Assembly (NCBI RefSeq): GCF_001435585.1
Contig: NZ_AZEC01000003.1
Coordinates: 54,217 to 118,216 of the forward strand
Direction of reading: 5' to 3'
DNA from: Schleiferilactobacillus perolens DSM 12744
GTDB taxonomy: Bacteria > Bacillota > Bacilli > Lactobacillales > Lactobacillaceae
DNA: 64,000 nucleotides
The notes beneath the pieces were generated by a model. It had not been told where the DNA came from. It did not search any database and saw only the letters and a program-made list of their open reading frames with translations. The translations under genes and the position numbers were made by a program. Positions 8,740 to 17,820 of this stretch are shown one piece after another; positions within the stretch are counted from its first letter, which is position 1; each line of letters begins with the position of its first letter.

Positions 8740-8753
8740 TGTAATATATCAGT
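8740..8753. promoter_or_regulatory. GntR operator candidate in front of the GntR gene
   Basis: TGTAATATATCAGT matches, in opposite orientation, the near-palindrome ACTGATATATTAGT at 8818-8831. It lies 35 bases upstream of the GntR start codon, consistent with autoregulation. Confidence 0.5.
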
Positions 8754-8785
8754 TTAACAAATGCACTCTTCCTCCTTGAAAAGGG

Positions 8786-8831
8786 TTACACCGTTCTTGA
8801 CGGCGTGGTATACTGTAACTGATATATTAGT
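8786..8831 (+). promoter_or_regulatory. uxuBA-uxaC promoter with downstream operator
   Basis: TTACAC (8786-8791), a 17-base spacer and TATACT (8809-8814) form a good promoter. The near-palindrome ACTGATATATTAGT (8818-8831) begins four bases after the -10 box, where bound GntR would block transcription initiation. Confidence 0.6.
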
Positions 8832-8884
8832 ACATCAGAAAGCAGCGTGCGGGGTTGCCCGCCACTATAGGAGGCTATGTTGTT

Positions 8885-10510
8885 ATGGTCCATTTGACAG
8901 ATGATTACCAACGCAATCCTCAACCATTCCAAGATGCGGGTATCGCCGTGCCCCAATATGACCAAGCCCAAATGAAGGCCCACACCGACGAAGCACCGGT
9001 ATGGGTCCACTTTGGCGGCGGTAATTTATTTCGTTGTTTCCATGCCAAGATCGCGCACGATTTGTTAAACAGCGGCGATTTGCAAAGTGGGATTATCGTC
9101 GGTGAGACGTATGACGGTGATGTTCCCAAGGATATTTATGCGCCTTATCAGAACCGGGTATTACAAGTTGTGATGGAACCTGATGGTGCACTGAAGAAGA
9201 CCCTGATTGCTAGTGTCGCCCATGCCATTTATTACAACAGGTCAAACACAGTCGGCTGGCAGACCATGGCACAGATCTTCAAGGCGCCGTCACTGCAACT
9301 CGTCACCATGTCTATCACGGAAAAAGGATATTCGCTGCGGGACATGAATGGTCAATTGACCGCCGCCGCCCAAGCCGATATGCGCAATGATCCAGATGAA
9401 GCCAGCACCAACATGGGCGCCATTGCCCGATTGCTGTTTGCCCGTTTCCAAAACGGGGCGGCCCCGATCGCCATGGTCAGTACCGACAACTTTTCCGAGA
9501 ACGGCCAACGCTTCCAGAATGGTATTTTAACCATCGCCAAGGGGTGGGTCGACAATAATATGGTGCCCCAAGCATTCGTGGACTACCTCAGCGATCCCAA
9601 GCAGGTCAGCTTCCCCTGGTCAATGATTGATCGGATCACGCCGAACCCGGCTCAGAGTGTGGCTGAAAAGTTAGCGGCCCAAGGCTTTGCGGATACCACC
9701 ATTGTGCACACACCGAAGCACACCAACATCGCCCCGTTTGGCAACACTGAAGAGACGCACTATCTCGTCATTGAAGATAGTTTCCCCAATGGCCGACCAG
9801 CACTGGAAAGGGCGGGCGTCATTTTGACCGACCGGGAAACAGTGAATGATGCCGACCAGATGAAAGTGACGGCTTGCTTGAACCCATTGCACACTGCGCT
9901 GGCGATTTTTGGCAATCTGCTGGGTGATACCTCAATTGCTGCCGAAATGGAGAATCCCGACCTGGTGACATTAATTAAACGGCTAGGTTATCAGGAAGAT
10001 TTGCCCGTTGTGAAGGATCCTAAGATTATCAATCCCAAAGACTTCATTGATGAATTAATCACCAAACGGCTGCCCAATAAGAATATTCCAGATACCCCGC
10101 AGCGTATCGCCAGTGACACGTCGCAAAAGATTCCCATTCGTTACGGTGTGACGATTCAACACTATTGGGATAAAGATCCGCAAAGTATTCAGCAATTGGT
10201 GGCCATTCCGTTCATTCTGGCAGGCTGGTGCCGTTATTTACTGGCGGTGGACGATGAAGGCAAGCCGTTTACGCCAAGTCCGGATCCGTTGTTAGCAGAT
10301 CTGCAAAAACAATTGAGTGGCATCACGCTGGGCGACAGCGGTGATGTCCACACGGCCTTGCAGCCGATTTTAAGCAATAAACAAATCTTTGCCCACGACT
10401 TATACGCCATTGGTTTAGGTGCCAAGGTCGAGGCCAACTTCAAACAACTGATTGCCGGTCCCGGCGCAGTCGCTCAAGAGCTGCATGCATTAGCAGAAAG
10501 GAAGGATTAA
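8885..10510 (+). CDS. uxuB: D-fructuronate reductase (mannitol dehydrogenase family), copy 1
   Basis: 541 residues, the long Firmicute form. It reversibly reduces D-fructuronate to D-mannonate with NADH. The nucleotide-binding start VHFGGGNLFRCFHA is near residue 43, and the catalytic helix DQMKVTACLNPLHTAL contains the Lys, Asn and His expected for the long-chain mannitol dehydrogenase fold. The ATG at 8885 follows AGGAGG (8869-8874); the in-frame codon at 8855 lies upstream of that site and is rejected. It is the first gene of uxuB-uxuA-uxaC. A close paralogue lies at 17821-19437. Confidence 0.9.
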   Translation: MVHLTDDYQRNPQPFQDAGIAVPQYDQAQMKAHTDEAPVWVHFGGGNLFRCFHAKIAHDLLNSGDLQSGIIVGETYDGDVPKDIYAPYQNRVLQVVMEPDGALKKTLIASVAHAIYYNRSNTVGWQTMAQIFKAPSLQLVTMSITEKGYSLRDMNGQLTAAAQADMRNDPDEASTNMGAIARLLFARFQNGAAPIAMVSTDNFSENGQRFQNGILTIAKGWVDNNMVPQAFVDYLSDPKQVSFPWSMIDRITPNPAQSVAEKLAAQGFADTTIVHTPKHTNIAPFGNTEETHYLVIEDSFPNGRPALERAGVILTDRETVNDADQMKVTACLNPLHTALAIFGNLLGDTSIAAEMENPDLVTLIKRLGYQEDLPVVKDPKIINPKDFIDELITKRLPNKNIPDTPQRIASDTSQKIPIRYGVTIQHYWDKDPQSIQQLVAIPFILAGWCRYLLAVDDEGKPFTPSPDPLLADLQKQLSGITLGDSGDVHTALQPILSNKQIFAHDLYAIGLGAKVEANFKQLIAGPGAVAQELHALAERKD

Positions 10511-10514
10511 GCCA

Positions 10515-11591
10515 ATGAAGAACATGGGCTTTCGCTGGTACGGGTCTAAAGACGATCCGATCACATTGCAACAAATTCGCCAGATTCCCGGCACCACCCA
10601 AGTGGTGGGGGCATTATTCGATGTGCCAGTGGGTGCAATCTGGCCAAAGGAAAAGATTGCCGCGTTGAAGAAGCAAGTGGAAGATGCCGGTTTGAAACTG
10701 GAAGTCATCGAGTCTGTCAATATCCATGATGACATCAAGATCGGTCTGCCTACCCGGGATCAATATATTGAGAACTACAAAGAGACCATCAAAAACCTAG
10801 CCGCTTATGGCATCAAAGTGATCTGTTACAATTTCATGCCGATCTTTGACTGGCTGCGGACGGATCTGCATTACCAATTACCCGATGGATCAAACGACAT
10901 GGCATTCCAGCAAGGCAAGTTGAAAGATAATCCCCAAGACATCATTGACTCTGTCCGCAATGATTCGGAGGGGTACGTATTGCCCGGTTGGGAACCAGAA
11001 CGGTTGGCGACGATTGAGAAGTTATTCAAGGCCTATGCCGATGTGGATGAACGCAAACTGCGGGAAAACATGAAGTATTTTCTGGATGCGATTATCCCCA
11101 CCTGTGAATCCTACGGCGTGCGCATGGCGATGCACCCGGATGATCCGCCGCGGCCGTTATTCGGGTTGCCCCGGGTCTACAAGAATGCCACCGATATGCG
11201 GATTATTGAGGGGATGCACGAATCGCCTTATAACGGTTTTACCATTTGTACCGGTAGTCTCGGCGAGAATCCGACCAACAATGTCCCAGAGATTATTCGG
11301 GAGTTTGTGAAAAAGGATCGCGCACCGTTCATCCACGCTCGCAACATCAAGTTTATCAATGCCCAGGGTGACTTCCACGAGTCTGCCCACCTTTCTTCTG
11401 AGGGGTCACTGGACATGTTTGAAATCATGAAGGCCCTTTACGACACCGGCTTTGACGGATATATCCGCCCAGACCACGGGCGAATGATCTGGGGCGAACA
11501 GGGACGCCCAGGCTATGGCCTTTACGACCGGGCATTGGGCATCACCTATCTGAACGGATTGTGGGAAGCTATTACGAAGGACCACCAATAG
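10515..11591 (+). CDS. uxuA: Mannonate dehydratase
   Basis: 358 residues, full length. It dehydrates D-mannonate to 2-keto-3-deoxy-D-gluconate in a TIM barrel that needs a divalent metal. Diagnostic segments are [24 protein letters not shown] and [11 protein letters not shown], which carry metal and active-site residues. The ATG is 5 bases after the uxuB stop, with AGGAAGGA overlapping the end of uxuB. It is the middle gene of the operon. Confidence 0.96.
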   Translation: MKNMGFRWYGSKDDPITLQQIRQIPGTTQVVGALFDVPVGAIWPKEKIAALKKQVEDAGLKLEVIESVNIHDDIKIGLPTRDQYIENYKETIKNLAAYGIKVICYNFMPIFDWLRTDLHYQLPDGSNDMAFQQGKLKDNPQDIIDSVRNDSEGYVLPGWEPERLATIEKLFKAYADVDERKLRENMKYFLDAIIPTCESYGVRMAMHPDDPPRPLFGLPRVYKNATDMRIIEGMHESPYNGFTICTGSLGENPTNNVPEIIREFVKKDRAPFIHARNIKFINAQGDFHESAHLSSEGSLDMFEIMKALYDTGFDGYIRPDHGRMIWGEQGRPGYGLYDRALGITYLNGLWEAITKDHQ

Positions 11592-11607
11592 AAAGGATTG
11601 CGCGACC

Positions 11608-13038
11608 ATGGCATTTTTAGACGACGATTTTTTGTTAACGAGTGAGCCAGCCAAGAAGCTGTTTCACCAATATGCGGCCCAGATGCCGATCATCGATTTC
11701 CACTGTCACTTGGATCCCAAGGAAATTTACGAGAACAAGAACTATGCCAACATTACCCGGATTTGGTTAAATGAAGGCACCTATGGCGATCACTATAAGT
11801 GGCGGTTGGAACGGGCCAATGGCGTCCCAGAAGAATTGATCACGGGCGACGGCGACGACCAAAAGAAGTTTATGGCCTGGGCCGGCACGATGGAGCGGGC
11901 TTTCGGTAATCCTGTCTTTGAATGGACCCATCTGGAATTACGCCGCTTTTTCGGGATTGATGAGGTCTTGAATCGGCAAACAGCGCCGGCTATTTGGGAA
12001 AAAACCAACGCGCTTTTGCAGCAGCCGGACTTTAAGCCCCGGGCGCTAATTAAGCGCAGCAATGTCCAAGTGGTGTGCACCACCGACGACCCCGCGTCTG
12101 ATTTGCACTATCACCAGTTGTTAAAGAAAGAAGAAACCGCCAATGGTTTCAAGGTCTTACCCGCCATGCGGCCCGACAAATTGGTGCATATCGAGGATGA
12201 CGGTTTCGGGGCATATTTACAAGAATTGGGCAAACAAGCGCAGATTCAAATCGGGTCCTTTGCGGCATTGCAAACAGCGCTGGAACAACGCTTTGAATAC
12301 TTTAACGAAGTGGGCGGGCGGCTGTCAGATCATGGCTTGAATACTTTCCACTTTGCGGAAGCCAGCGCAGACGAATTGGATCATATCCTACAAAAAGGGA
12401 TCGCCAATACACCGTTGACGGATCACGAGATCAATCAGTTTGTGACGATGTTGATTGAGACGTTGATGAAATTGAACAAACGTTTTGGCTGGACGATGCA
12501 GTTCCATGCCAATGTGGCCCGTAATTTGAACACCCGCCGCTTTGCCGAAATCGGGGCGGATACGGGGTTTGATGCCATGGGCACCCAACCGGATTTGGTC
12601 GATCAATTCCGCCAACTCTTCGTCAAAATGGCCAGTGTCGATGCGATTCCGAAGACCATCTTCTATTCCTGCAATCCTAACGACTGGTTAGGACTGGAGA
12701 CGATGCTGCAATCCTTCGTGGATACCGGCGATCGTCAACACCTGCAACTGGGTGCGGCTTGGTGGTTCAACGACACCGCCGAGGGGATGACTCAGCAACT
12801 GCGGACTTTTGCAGAGCAGAGTTTGTTGCCAAACTTTGTGGGGATGCTGACGGATTCCCGGTCCTTCCTGTCTTATCCGCGGCATGAGTACTTCCGTCGG
12901 GTATTGTGCAACTTCTACGGCAACTTGATCGAAGAGGGCCGGGCACCGGATGATTTACCGGCACTGGGTCAGGTGGTGCAGGATATTAGTTATAATAATG
13001 CCCATGATTACTTTGGGTTCTTTGAGACCAAGGAATAG
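11608..13038 (+). CDS. uxaC: Glucuronate (uronate) isomerase
   Basis: 476 residues, full length. It isomerises D-glucuronate to D-fructuronate, or galacturonate to tagaturonate, as the entry step of the pathway. The amidohydrolase-like metal motif [16 protein letters not shown] is near residues 28-43, and [14 protein letters not shown] lies in the middle. GAAAGGATTG precedes the ATG 16 bases after uxuA. With uxuB and uxuA it completes glucuronate-to-KDG conversion; no separate tagaturonate branch (uxaA/uxaB) is visible. Confidence 0.95.
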   Translation: MAFLDDDFLLTSEPAKKLFHQYAAQMPIIDFHCHLDPKEIYENKNYANITRIWLNEGTYGDHYKWRLERANGVPEELITGDGDDQKKFMAWAGTMERAFGNPVFEWTHLELRRFFGIDEVLNRQTAPAIWEKTNALLQQPDFKPRALIKRSNVQVVCTTDDPASDLHYHQLLKKEETANGFKVLPAMRPDKLVHIEDDGFGAYLQELGKQAQIQIGSFAALQTALEQRFEYFNEVGGRLSDHGLNTFHFAEASADELDHILQKGIANTPLTDHEINQFVTMLIETLMKLNKRFGWTMQFHANVARNLNTRRFAEIGADTGFDAMGTQPDLVDQFRQLFVKMASVDAIPKTIFYSCNPNDWLGLETMLQSFVDTGDRQHLQLGAAWWFNDTAEGMTQQLRTFAEQSLLPNFVGMLTDSRSFLSYPRHEYFRRVLCNFYGNLIEEGRAPDDLPALGQVVQDISYNNAHDYFGFFETKE

Positions 13039-13053
13039 AACACATTAGTATTC

Positions 13054-13094
13054 AAACAGCGCGGTTGCACTTCAGATGACCGTGCTGTTTTTTT
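13054..13094 (+). terminator. Terminator of the uxuB-uxuA-uxaC operon
   Basis: AAACAGCGCGGT can pair with ACCGTGCTGTTT around a TGCACTTCAGATG loop, and seven T follow on the plus strand. Confidence 0.85.
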
Positions 13095-13134
13095 GAACCG
13101 TATCTAAAGCTTTAAACCGGTAGATGTTCTTAGC

Positions 13135-13208
13135 CACAGATAAAGAGCCGCCCGATATGTCCCTGCCTCGATTTGACGCAAGGAATATCAAGCGGCTCTT
13201 TATCTGTG
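13135..13208. other. Long near-perfect intergenic hairpin
   Basis: CACAGATAAAGAGCCGC (13135-13151) is perfectly complementary to GCGGCTCTTTATCTGTG (13192-13208). The loop continues with weaker pairing (GATAT/ATATC, CCTGC/GCAAGG). It lies 4 bases beyond the stop of the leftward HExxH gene. Neither strand has a T-run after the stem, so it may stabilise or process the 3' end rather than terminate in the usual way. Confidence 0.6.
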
Positions 13209-13212
13209 CTCT

Positions 13213-13878
13213 TTAAACGTTCACTGCACGCAGTTCCTCCAGTACCGGTGCCACTGCTTTTTCGTTATAACATTGCAGCAACAACACATCCAATACCAGC
13301 GGGGAATAGGGCAGTTTGTTCAACTGCCAGCTGAAGGTCATGGCGGCAATTTCACTGGCCGCGCGCACTGTCGTCCGGTGTTCGTAACCCAAGAAGTGCC
13401 AAAGGCCGATCTTGGTGCGGCGGGTAAACAGGGTGGGATCTTGACCTTCCAAATAGTGATACAGCTCATGGTCCATTACGATTTTTTCGATCATCTTTTC
13501 GTTGAACCCAGGCAGGGATAGTCGGGCTAGTTTGCGCATGGGTTCGTCATACACTTTGATCATGTTGGGCTCTGTGAAAGTGGCCAAGAAGACTTGTTCG
13601 CTGATGTTCTGGCTGTCCCCATGTTCTACCGTGCAGACTTTCTCCGCCAGTGTGGGGGCAGTCATGGGACCATGCTCCGCTGTGACCGTGGCGGCTAGTT
13701 TCTCTCCGCACTGGCTGGCGCCGGCAATGATCATGGTCCGTTGCTCCGGAGTTACCTTGTTGACCAATAAGTCGCGGTCGAACAAGTATTGACACCACGT
13801 TTCTTTGGAGAAGGCGGTCAACTCATTGAAGAGTGTGGTGAGTGGATTAGGTTTGATCAATGTTTGCGGCAACGACAA
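13213..13878 (-). CDS. Uncharacterised protein with an HExxH zinc-peptidase-like motif
   Basis: 221 residues, family not recognised. HELYH at 137-141 fits the HExxH zinc motif, and a glutamate 35 residues later (AASEIAAM, Glu176) could be the third ligand of a gluzincin. There is no signal peptide or membrane segment. The chosen TTG at 13878 has GAGGTG just upstream and lies inside the end of the hydantoinase-like gene, a 32-base overlap; a downstream start is possible. It is the third gene of the transporter / hydantoinase-like operon, so the product may process the same compound. Peptidase activity is only inferred from the motif. Confidence 0.65.
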   Translation of the reverse strand: MSLPQTLIKPNPLTTLFNELTAFSKETWCQYLFDRDLLVNKVTPEQRTMIIAGASQCGEKLAATVTAEHGPMTAPTLAEKVCTVEHGDSQNISEQVFLATFTEPNMIKVYDEPMRKLARLSLPGFNEKMIEKIVMDHELYHYLEGQDPTLFTRRTKIGLWHFLGYEHRTTVRAASEIAAMTFSWQLNKLPYSPLVLDVLLLQCYNEKAVAPVLEELRAVNV

Positions 13879-15982
13879 TCACCTCGTCTGTGGGTTCTAA
13901 GGATGCCACTTCCAGATCCGTTAACAACTGCAATTGTTCAAAGTCTGTGGCCGAGAAGTCCATCACGCGGGCACCCAGACACAGATAGAAGTCTGGATGG
14001 GCGATGTTTTCCGCTTGGTACACGGCCATTTCGTCCCACAGTCGGGCCAAGGTGTCCAGGTAGTTGGCGGCGGTTGTCTTCTCACACATCGCGCGGCCGC
14101 GCTGTACCTTGATGAACCCTTTCTTATCGACGATCCGGACCGGTTGGGCGGGATCGTCGCCAGTGTGGGGGGCGCCATAGATATAGAAGTAGTCGGTTTT
14201 GCTGACGAGTTCGGCTTGAGCCGGCTCGATCCGCATATCGGCGGCGGCAATGTCCCGGGCTTCATCATCATCAACGCTGGCTGTTAAATCGGAAGTTTTC
14301 ACCTCCGTGGAACCGGTGGCGATGGCGGTGATCTTCGATGTTTGCGGATCGATTTCCACATGGACGTCCACTGAATCTGGCGTTGCGCCAGATTCGACCG
14401 CTTTGTTCAAGGCTTCGTTCTTGATGCCGCGAATGTCTTCTTTGGTCGGGTTGGGCACGATCCGTTCTACCACGTCGCGAACCATGGAGAGGGCGACACC
14501 GATGGAAGAAATCACTTCGGCATCCCGGGGGATGGAATACTTCACACCAGTCTTCTTGCTGAAGTAAGTGACCAGCGCAGCGGCCCCGCCGCCGACACCG
14601 ACCAGTGAGATCTGATCCTTTTCCAACTTATATTTCTCAACCAATTCGTTGAATACGGGTTCGATCTTGGCAAAGGCCTTTTCCATAATCTGGGTGGCAA
14701 TGTCGTCCACCGTGGTCCCCGCATAGTCGGCCAGCACTTGAATCGCCTTGCGGCAGGATTCTTGATTGCCGTAGGAGAAATATTCAGGAGTGACCAAGCC
14801 CAGGGCGTTAGCGGCACAGGTATTGGTAATGGTGAATGCGGAGCCGTCGGCATTGACCAGCTTCACATAGTCATCTGGATCGCCCTCCTTGGGGGAGAAG
14901 AATTCCACATGGGGGTCGACGATCTTGGCTGGGTCTGTGAAGGCGGCGTAATCTAAGCCGGCAATGTGGGCAGAACGAGGACCGACATCCACGACGCCGT
15001 TCTTATTCGCCCGAATCATGGAGCCGCCAGCATCCCCGAGCACGCGCACGTCCAGACTGGAGATATAGGTGGGGTGGCCGCCGACAACAGAGTAGTCAAT
15101 GGCCGGGCGGCCGTTTTTGATGACCCCGATGTTGGTAGTGGTCCCACCGACTTCGAAGTAAATCCCGTTGGAGGCCTTCAAGTAAATGAGCGAACCCATG
15201 ACGGAGGCGGCCGGTCCGGACAGCATTGTCAGCACGGGCCGCTTCTTCATTTCGTTGATTTCCATCACCCCGCCATCCCCGCGCATGATCATCAAGGGAA
15301 CCTTAACACCTGCGCTGCGGACAGAACTTTCGGTGGACAGGGCGGTGTCTAACATCTTCGGTAAAATGGAGGCATTAATGGCGGCCGTCCGGGTGCGCCG
15401 GGTGAGGCCATACAGTTTCGTGATGTCCGAAGCCATTGTTGTGGGAATGTGCTCTGCTTTGGCGACCTCTGCCACAGTGGATTCAGGTCCACCCTCATCC
15501 ACGCCGAAAGCCATGGAGGCCACCAGTACTTTAGCCCCGTCATGCTGCAGCTTCTCGATGGCCACTTTGACATGGGCATCATCGCATTGCTTCAACGGCA
15601 AATATTCGTTATAGATCTTAATTTTTTTCTTCTCGTCCAGTTCGATGTCGGCTAAGCGAGTTTGGCGTTTTGCTAGGAAACCTTCCAAACCACCCTTAGC
15701 CATGCCGATCACGCCCACCGGGGCCACATCCCCTTCAATGAGGGCGTTGGTGGCTTGGGTGGTGGAGTGGGCCACGAAGACCACTTCGTCGGGACTGATA
15801 CCATTTTGATTGAGACAAGTTTCAAAGGATTGCACGACCCCAGCGGCCACGCCCCGGGGATCATCATGGGTCGTTTTCACCACCGACGGTTCCCCAATCA
15901 TTTTGTGGGTGTCGTTGTCGATGGCGACGGCCTTGGTATGCGTGCCGCCGACGTCGATCCCCATTCTTACTGAACGTTTCAA
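13847..15982 (-). CDS. Hydantoinase/oxoprolinase family protein (HyuA-like)
   Basis: 711 residues. It begins RMGIDVGGTHTKAVAID, the actin-like ATPase phosphate-binding loop of the hydantoinase A/5-oxoprolinase superfamily, followed by HSTTQATNALIEGD. A second conserved block is YFEVGGTTTNIGVIKNGRP, and VGVGGGAAALV lies near residue 470. Members use ATP to open cyclic amides or carboxylate ketones. No HyuB partner is encoded beside it. The 34-base gap to the transporter gene and the overlap with the HExxH gene define a three-gene leftward operon. The substrate is unknown; the uronate context makes a sugar-acid derivative conceivable. Confidence 0.85.
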   Translation of the reverse strand: MKRSVRMGIDVGGTHTKAVAIDNDTHKMIGEPSVVKTTHDDPRGVAAGVVQSFETCLNQNGISPDEVVFVAHSTTQATNALIEGDVAPVGVIGMAKGGLEGFLAKRQTRLADIELDEKKKIKIYNEYLPLKQCDDAHVKVAIEKLQHDGAKVLVASMAFGVDEGGPESTVAEVAKAEHIPTTMASDITKLYGLTRRTRTAAINASILPKMLDTALSTESSVRSAGVKVPLMIMRGDGGVMEINEMKKRPVLTMLSGPAASVMGSLIYLKASNGIYFEVGGTTTNIGVIKNGRPAIDYSVVGGHPTYISSLDVRVLGDAGGSMIRANKNGVVDVGPRSAHIAGLDYAAFTDPAKIVDPHVEFFSPKEGDPDDYVKLVNADGSAFTITNTCAANALGLVTPEYFSYGNQESCRKAIQVLADYAGTTVDDIATQIMEKAFAKIEPVFNELVEKYKLEKDQISLVGVGGGAAALVTYFSKKTGVKYSIPRDAEVISSIGVALSMVRDVVERIVPNPTKEDIRGIKNEALNKAVESGATPDSVDVHVEIDPQTSKITAIATGSTEVKTSDLTASVDDDEARDIAAADMRIEPAQAELVSKTDYFYIYGAPHTGDDPAQPVRIVDKKGFIKVQRGRAMCEKTTAANYLDTLARLWDEMAVYQAENIAHPDFYLCLGARVMDFSATDFEQLQLLTDLEVASLEPTDEVIVVAANIDQT

Positions 15983-16016
15983 GACAGTTCACCTAACCTT
16001 TCAACAAATTGGCGGA

Positions 16017-17360
16017 TTACAGATTGCCATACATGAAGTAAATGATGACGCACATGATGGCGCCGCAAATCCAACCAGCGGGTAACGAACGTTTGAGATA
16101 ATCTTTGGAGGCCACCTTGGTATAGCCAAAGCCCCAAGCAACCCAGGATTGGGTGACATCCAAGTGCTGCGGGAAGATGGTGGTGGCGGCCGTTAACGGA
16201 TACATGAATTGAACGGGAATACCGGGGTTCGCAGCCAATACGACGGCGAAGATTGCAGCCCCACTGCCGACCCAGTTCATCGGTCCGCGGAAGAAGCCAA
16301 GCGGTACCAGTAAGGCAAAGACTAACGCCAGTACCAAGTGATTGGTCGGAATGATATTCTCAATTAAGGCGGTGAAGTAAGGGGCCGCATAGGTAGCCGC
16401 GTTATTAAACATCGCTAAGGAAAGCAGGAAACCAATCATCGGTGCCACATCAATGGAACCATCCGTGAACAGTTTGGCAAAGCGGCGCGTCACTTCTTTA
16501 TAGCTGCCCCGCAGTTTACCGGTTGTCAACATGGCGTAAACGGCAGATGCAATAAAGCCGAAGATGATTGGCAACTTCAGGAGGACCACCCCAAGAACAG
16601 GCAGGACAACAGCGATCCAAGAATACCAAGGGGCATTTTCTTTCCCACTGGCTTGTTGTGCATTCACCGCCCAGTTGTGGGAAGTGCCGCTGTGCATTGT
16701 GAGGTTGGCGATGGTCAAAACCACCACGAGACCAACGATCATGCCGATCAAACCAATACGGAAGTAATCGTTGTAACTGTAGCTAGCCGCTGATTTAACG
16801 AAGCCGGCATACATGGTGTGATATTGAATAAAGTTGACGGTGTTACAGAAGATACCGGCCATGATAGAACCCATGAAGGCAAATAGGGCAACCGGTGCAC
16901 TAATTCCCAAGGAGAACAAAATAGGCAAGACGATCACGGCGATGGAGATGACCGGACCGATCCCGGTCATGGACATGAAGATGACCGCAGTGACAATACA
17001 GAGCAGACTCATCGTCAAGCGGGGCATATCTCCGCCCAGTTCGACGACTTTCCGGATGAGGGTCGCCGCAATCCCTGTGTCGATCAGCACTCGGCCAAAG
17101 AATGCGCCGAAGAAGATATTGACCAGGATGGACTGGGCATAGGCAGCGGGCCCGTCCGCGTAGACGAAGGTGAGCACATCGATGACGGACTTACCTTTTA
17201 GCACAGCGGTGGGCTCAATGGCATTACCGATGAGGACTAAGATGACCCAGATGGAGGCCATAATGAAGAAGCCAACCATCAAGTTGTAGCCCTTCATGCA
17301 ATACCACACCATGAAGATAAACGAGGCAATGAGCAAGAGCCCGATGATAACATTAGTCAA
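16017..17360 (-). CDS. Ion-transporter superfamily (CitMHS/GntP-like) permease
   Basis: 447 residues with about eleven hydrophobic segments. MTGIGPVISIAVIVLPILF and FMGSIMAGIFCNTVNFIQ resemble the paired hairpin motifs of CitMHS/GntP-type carboxylate carriers. The TTG at 17360 is preferred because AGGAGG lies 8 bases upstream; the longer frame to 17435 would run through this ribosome site and the promoter. It is first in the operon with the hydantoinase-like and HExxH genes. The substrate is probably an organic anion, identity unknown. A KdgR-like site overlaps its promoter. Confidence 0.75.
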   Translation of the reverse strand: MTNVIIGLLLIASFIFMVWYCMKGYNLMVGFFIMASIWVILVLIGNAIEPTAVLKGKSVIDVLTFVYADGPAAYAQSILVNIFFGAFFGRVLIDTGIAATLIRKVVELGGDMPRLTMSLLCIVTAVIFMSMTGIGPVISIAVIVLPILFSLGISAPVALFAFMGSIMAGIFCNTVNFIQYHTMYAGFVKSAASYSYNDYFRIGLIGMIVGLVVVLTIANLTMHSGTSHNWAVNAQQASGKENAPWYSWIAVVLPVLGVVLLKLPIIFGFIASAVYAMLTTGKLRGSYKEVTRRFAKLFTDGSIDVAPMIGFLLSLAMFNNAATYAAPYFTALIENIIPTNHLVLALVFALLVPLGFFRGPMNWVGSGAAIFAVVLAANPGIPVQFMYPLTAATTIFPQHLDVTQSWVAWGFGYTKVASKDYLKRSLPAGWICGAIMCVIIYFMYGNL

Positions 17361-17406
17361 GAGATTTTCCTCCTTTGTGGCAACGATGGTAACGATTACA
17401 TTTAGA

Positions 17407-17444
17407 AGGATACAGTAAATAGAAACTTTAAGCAACCGGTTTCC
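17407..17444 (-). promoter_or_regulatory. Promoter and KdgR-like operator for the transporter/hydantoinase operon
   Basis: Read leftward: TTGCTT (17435-17430), a 17-base spacer, TATCCT (17412-17407). The palindromic GCAACCGGTTTCC (17432-17444) overlaps the -35 box. A near-identical TTAACCGGTTTCC lies in the kdgK promoter (27051-27063), so both promoters may answer to the same LacI-type regulator. The 460-base gap 17361-17820 contains this site, the inverted repeat at 17632 and another half-matching site at 17774, but no gene. Confidence 0.6.
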
Positions 17445-17631
17445 TAAACTATTTTGCTCTAAAAATCACAAAATAACAGCGCGAATTGCTTCAATTGTTA
17501 TACATGTCACAATTAGTGCTTACGCGGCATTCCGCTACTGTTGAGCAATGACAAATTGCATCAGTTATTTAACAGAGATAAAAAAACAAAAAAATATTTC
17601 TGAGTCTGAATGTGTAAAGCAATACAAAAGA

Positions 17632-17667
17632 GGCAACTGTTTCCTGTACCTTTGGGAAACAGTTGCC
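17632..17667. promoter_or_regulatory. Perfect 13-base inverted repeat upstream of the second uxuB
   Basis: GGCAACTGTTTCC (17632-17644) and GGAAACAGTTGCC (17655-17667) are exact inverses around a 10-base spacer. Each half resembles GCAACCGGTTTCC at 17432. Without a T-run it is more likely a double operator or mRNA hairpin than a terminator. A second small palindrome, GCTCAGA/TCTGAGC, follows at 17712-17732. Confidence 0.5.
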
Positions 17668-17773
17668 AACAGGATAACCAGCGAAGGGGGTTGTCCCAAA
17701 TTGTGTAACTTGCTCAGAGTGTCCTTCTGAGCATGGTGTTCAGAGTACATCATGCTATGATGGAATTGCGCAG

Positions 17774-17785
17774 GCAACCGTTTAC
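17774..17785. promoter_or_regulatory. Weak KdgR-like site before the second uxuB
   Basis: GCAACCGTTTAC differs from GCAACCGGTTTCC by one missing base and one substitution. It lies 36 bases upstream of the uxuB2 start and just downstream of a TATGAT -10-like hexamer (17756-17761). Confidence 0.35.
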
Positions 17786-17820
17786 TTAATGATGTCAATA
17801 TGGAAAGCAGGCCATTTTTT

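Noticed and set aside
17548..17798. Short frames in the gap before the second uxuB
   Set aside because: They have low-complexity translations, no ribosome sites, and overlap the inverted repeat and promoter sequences.
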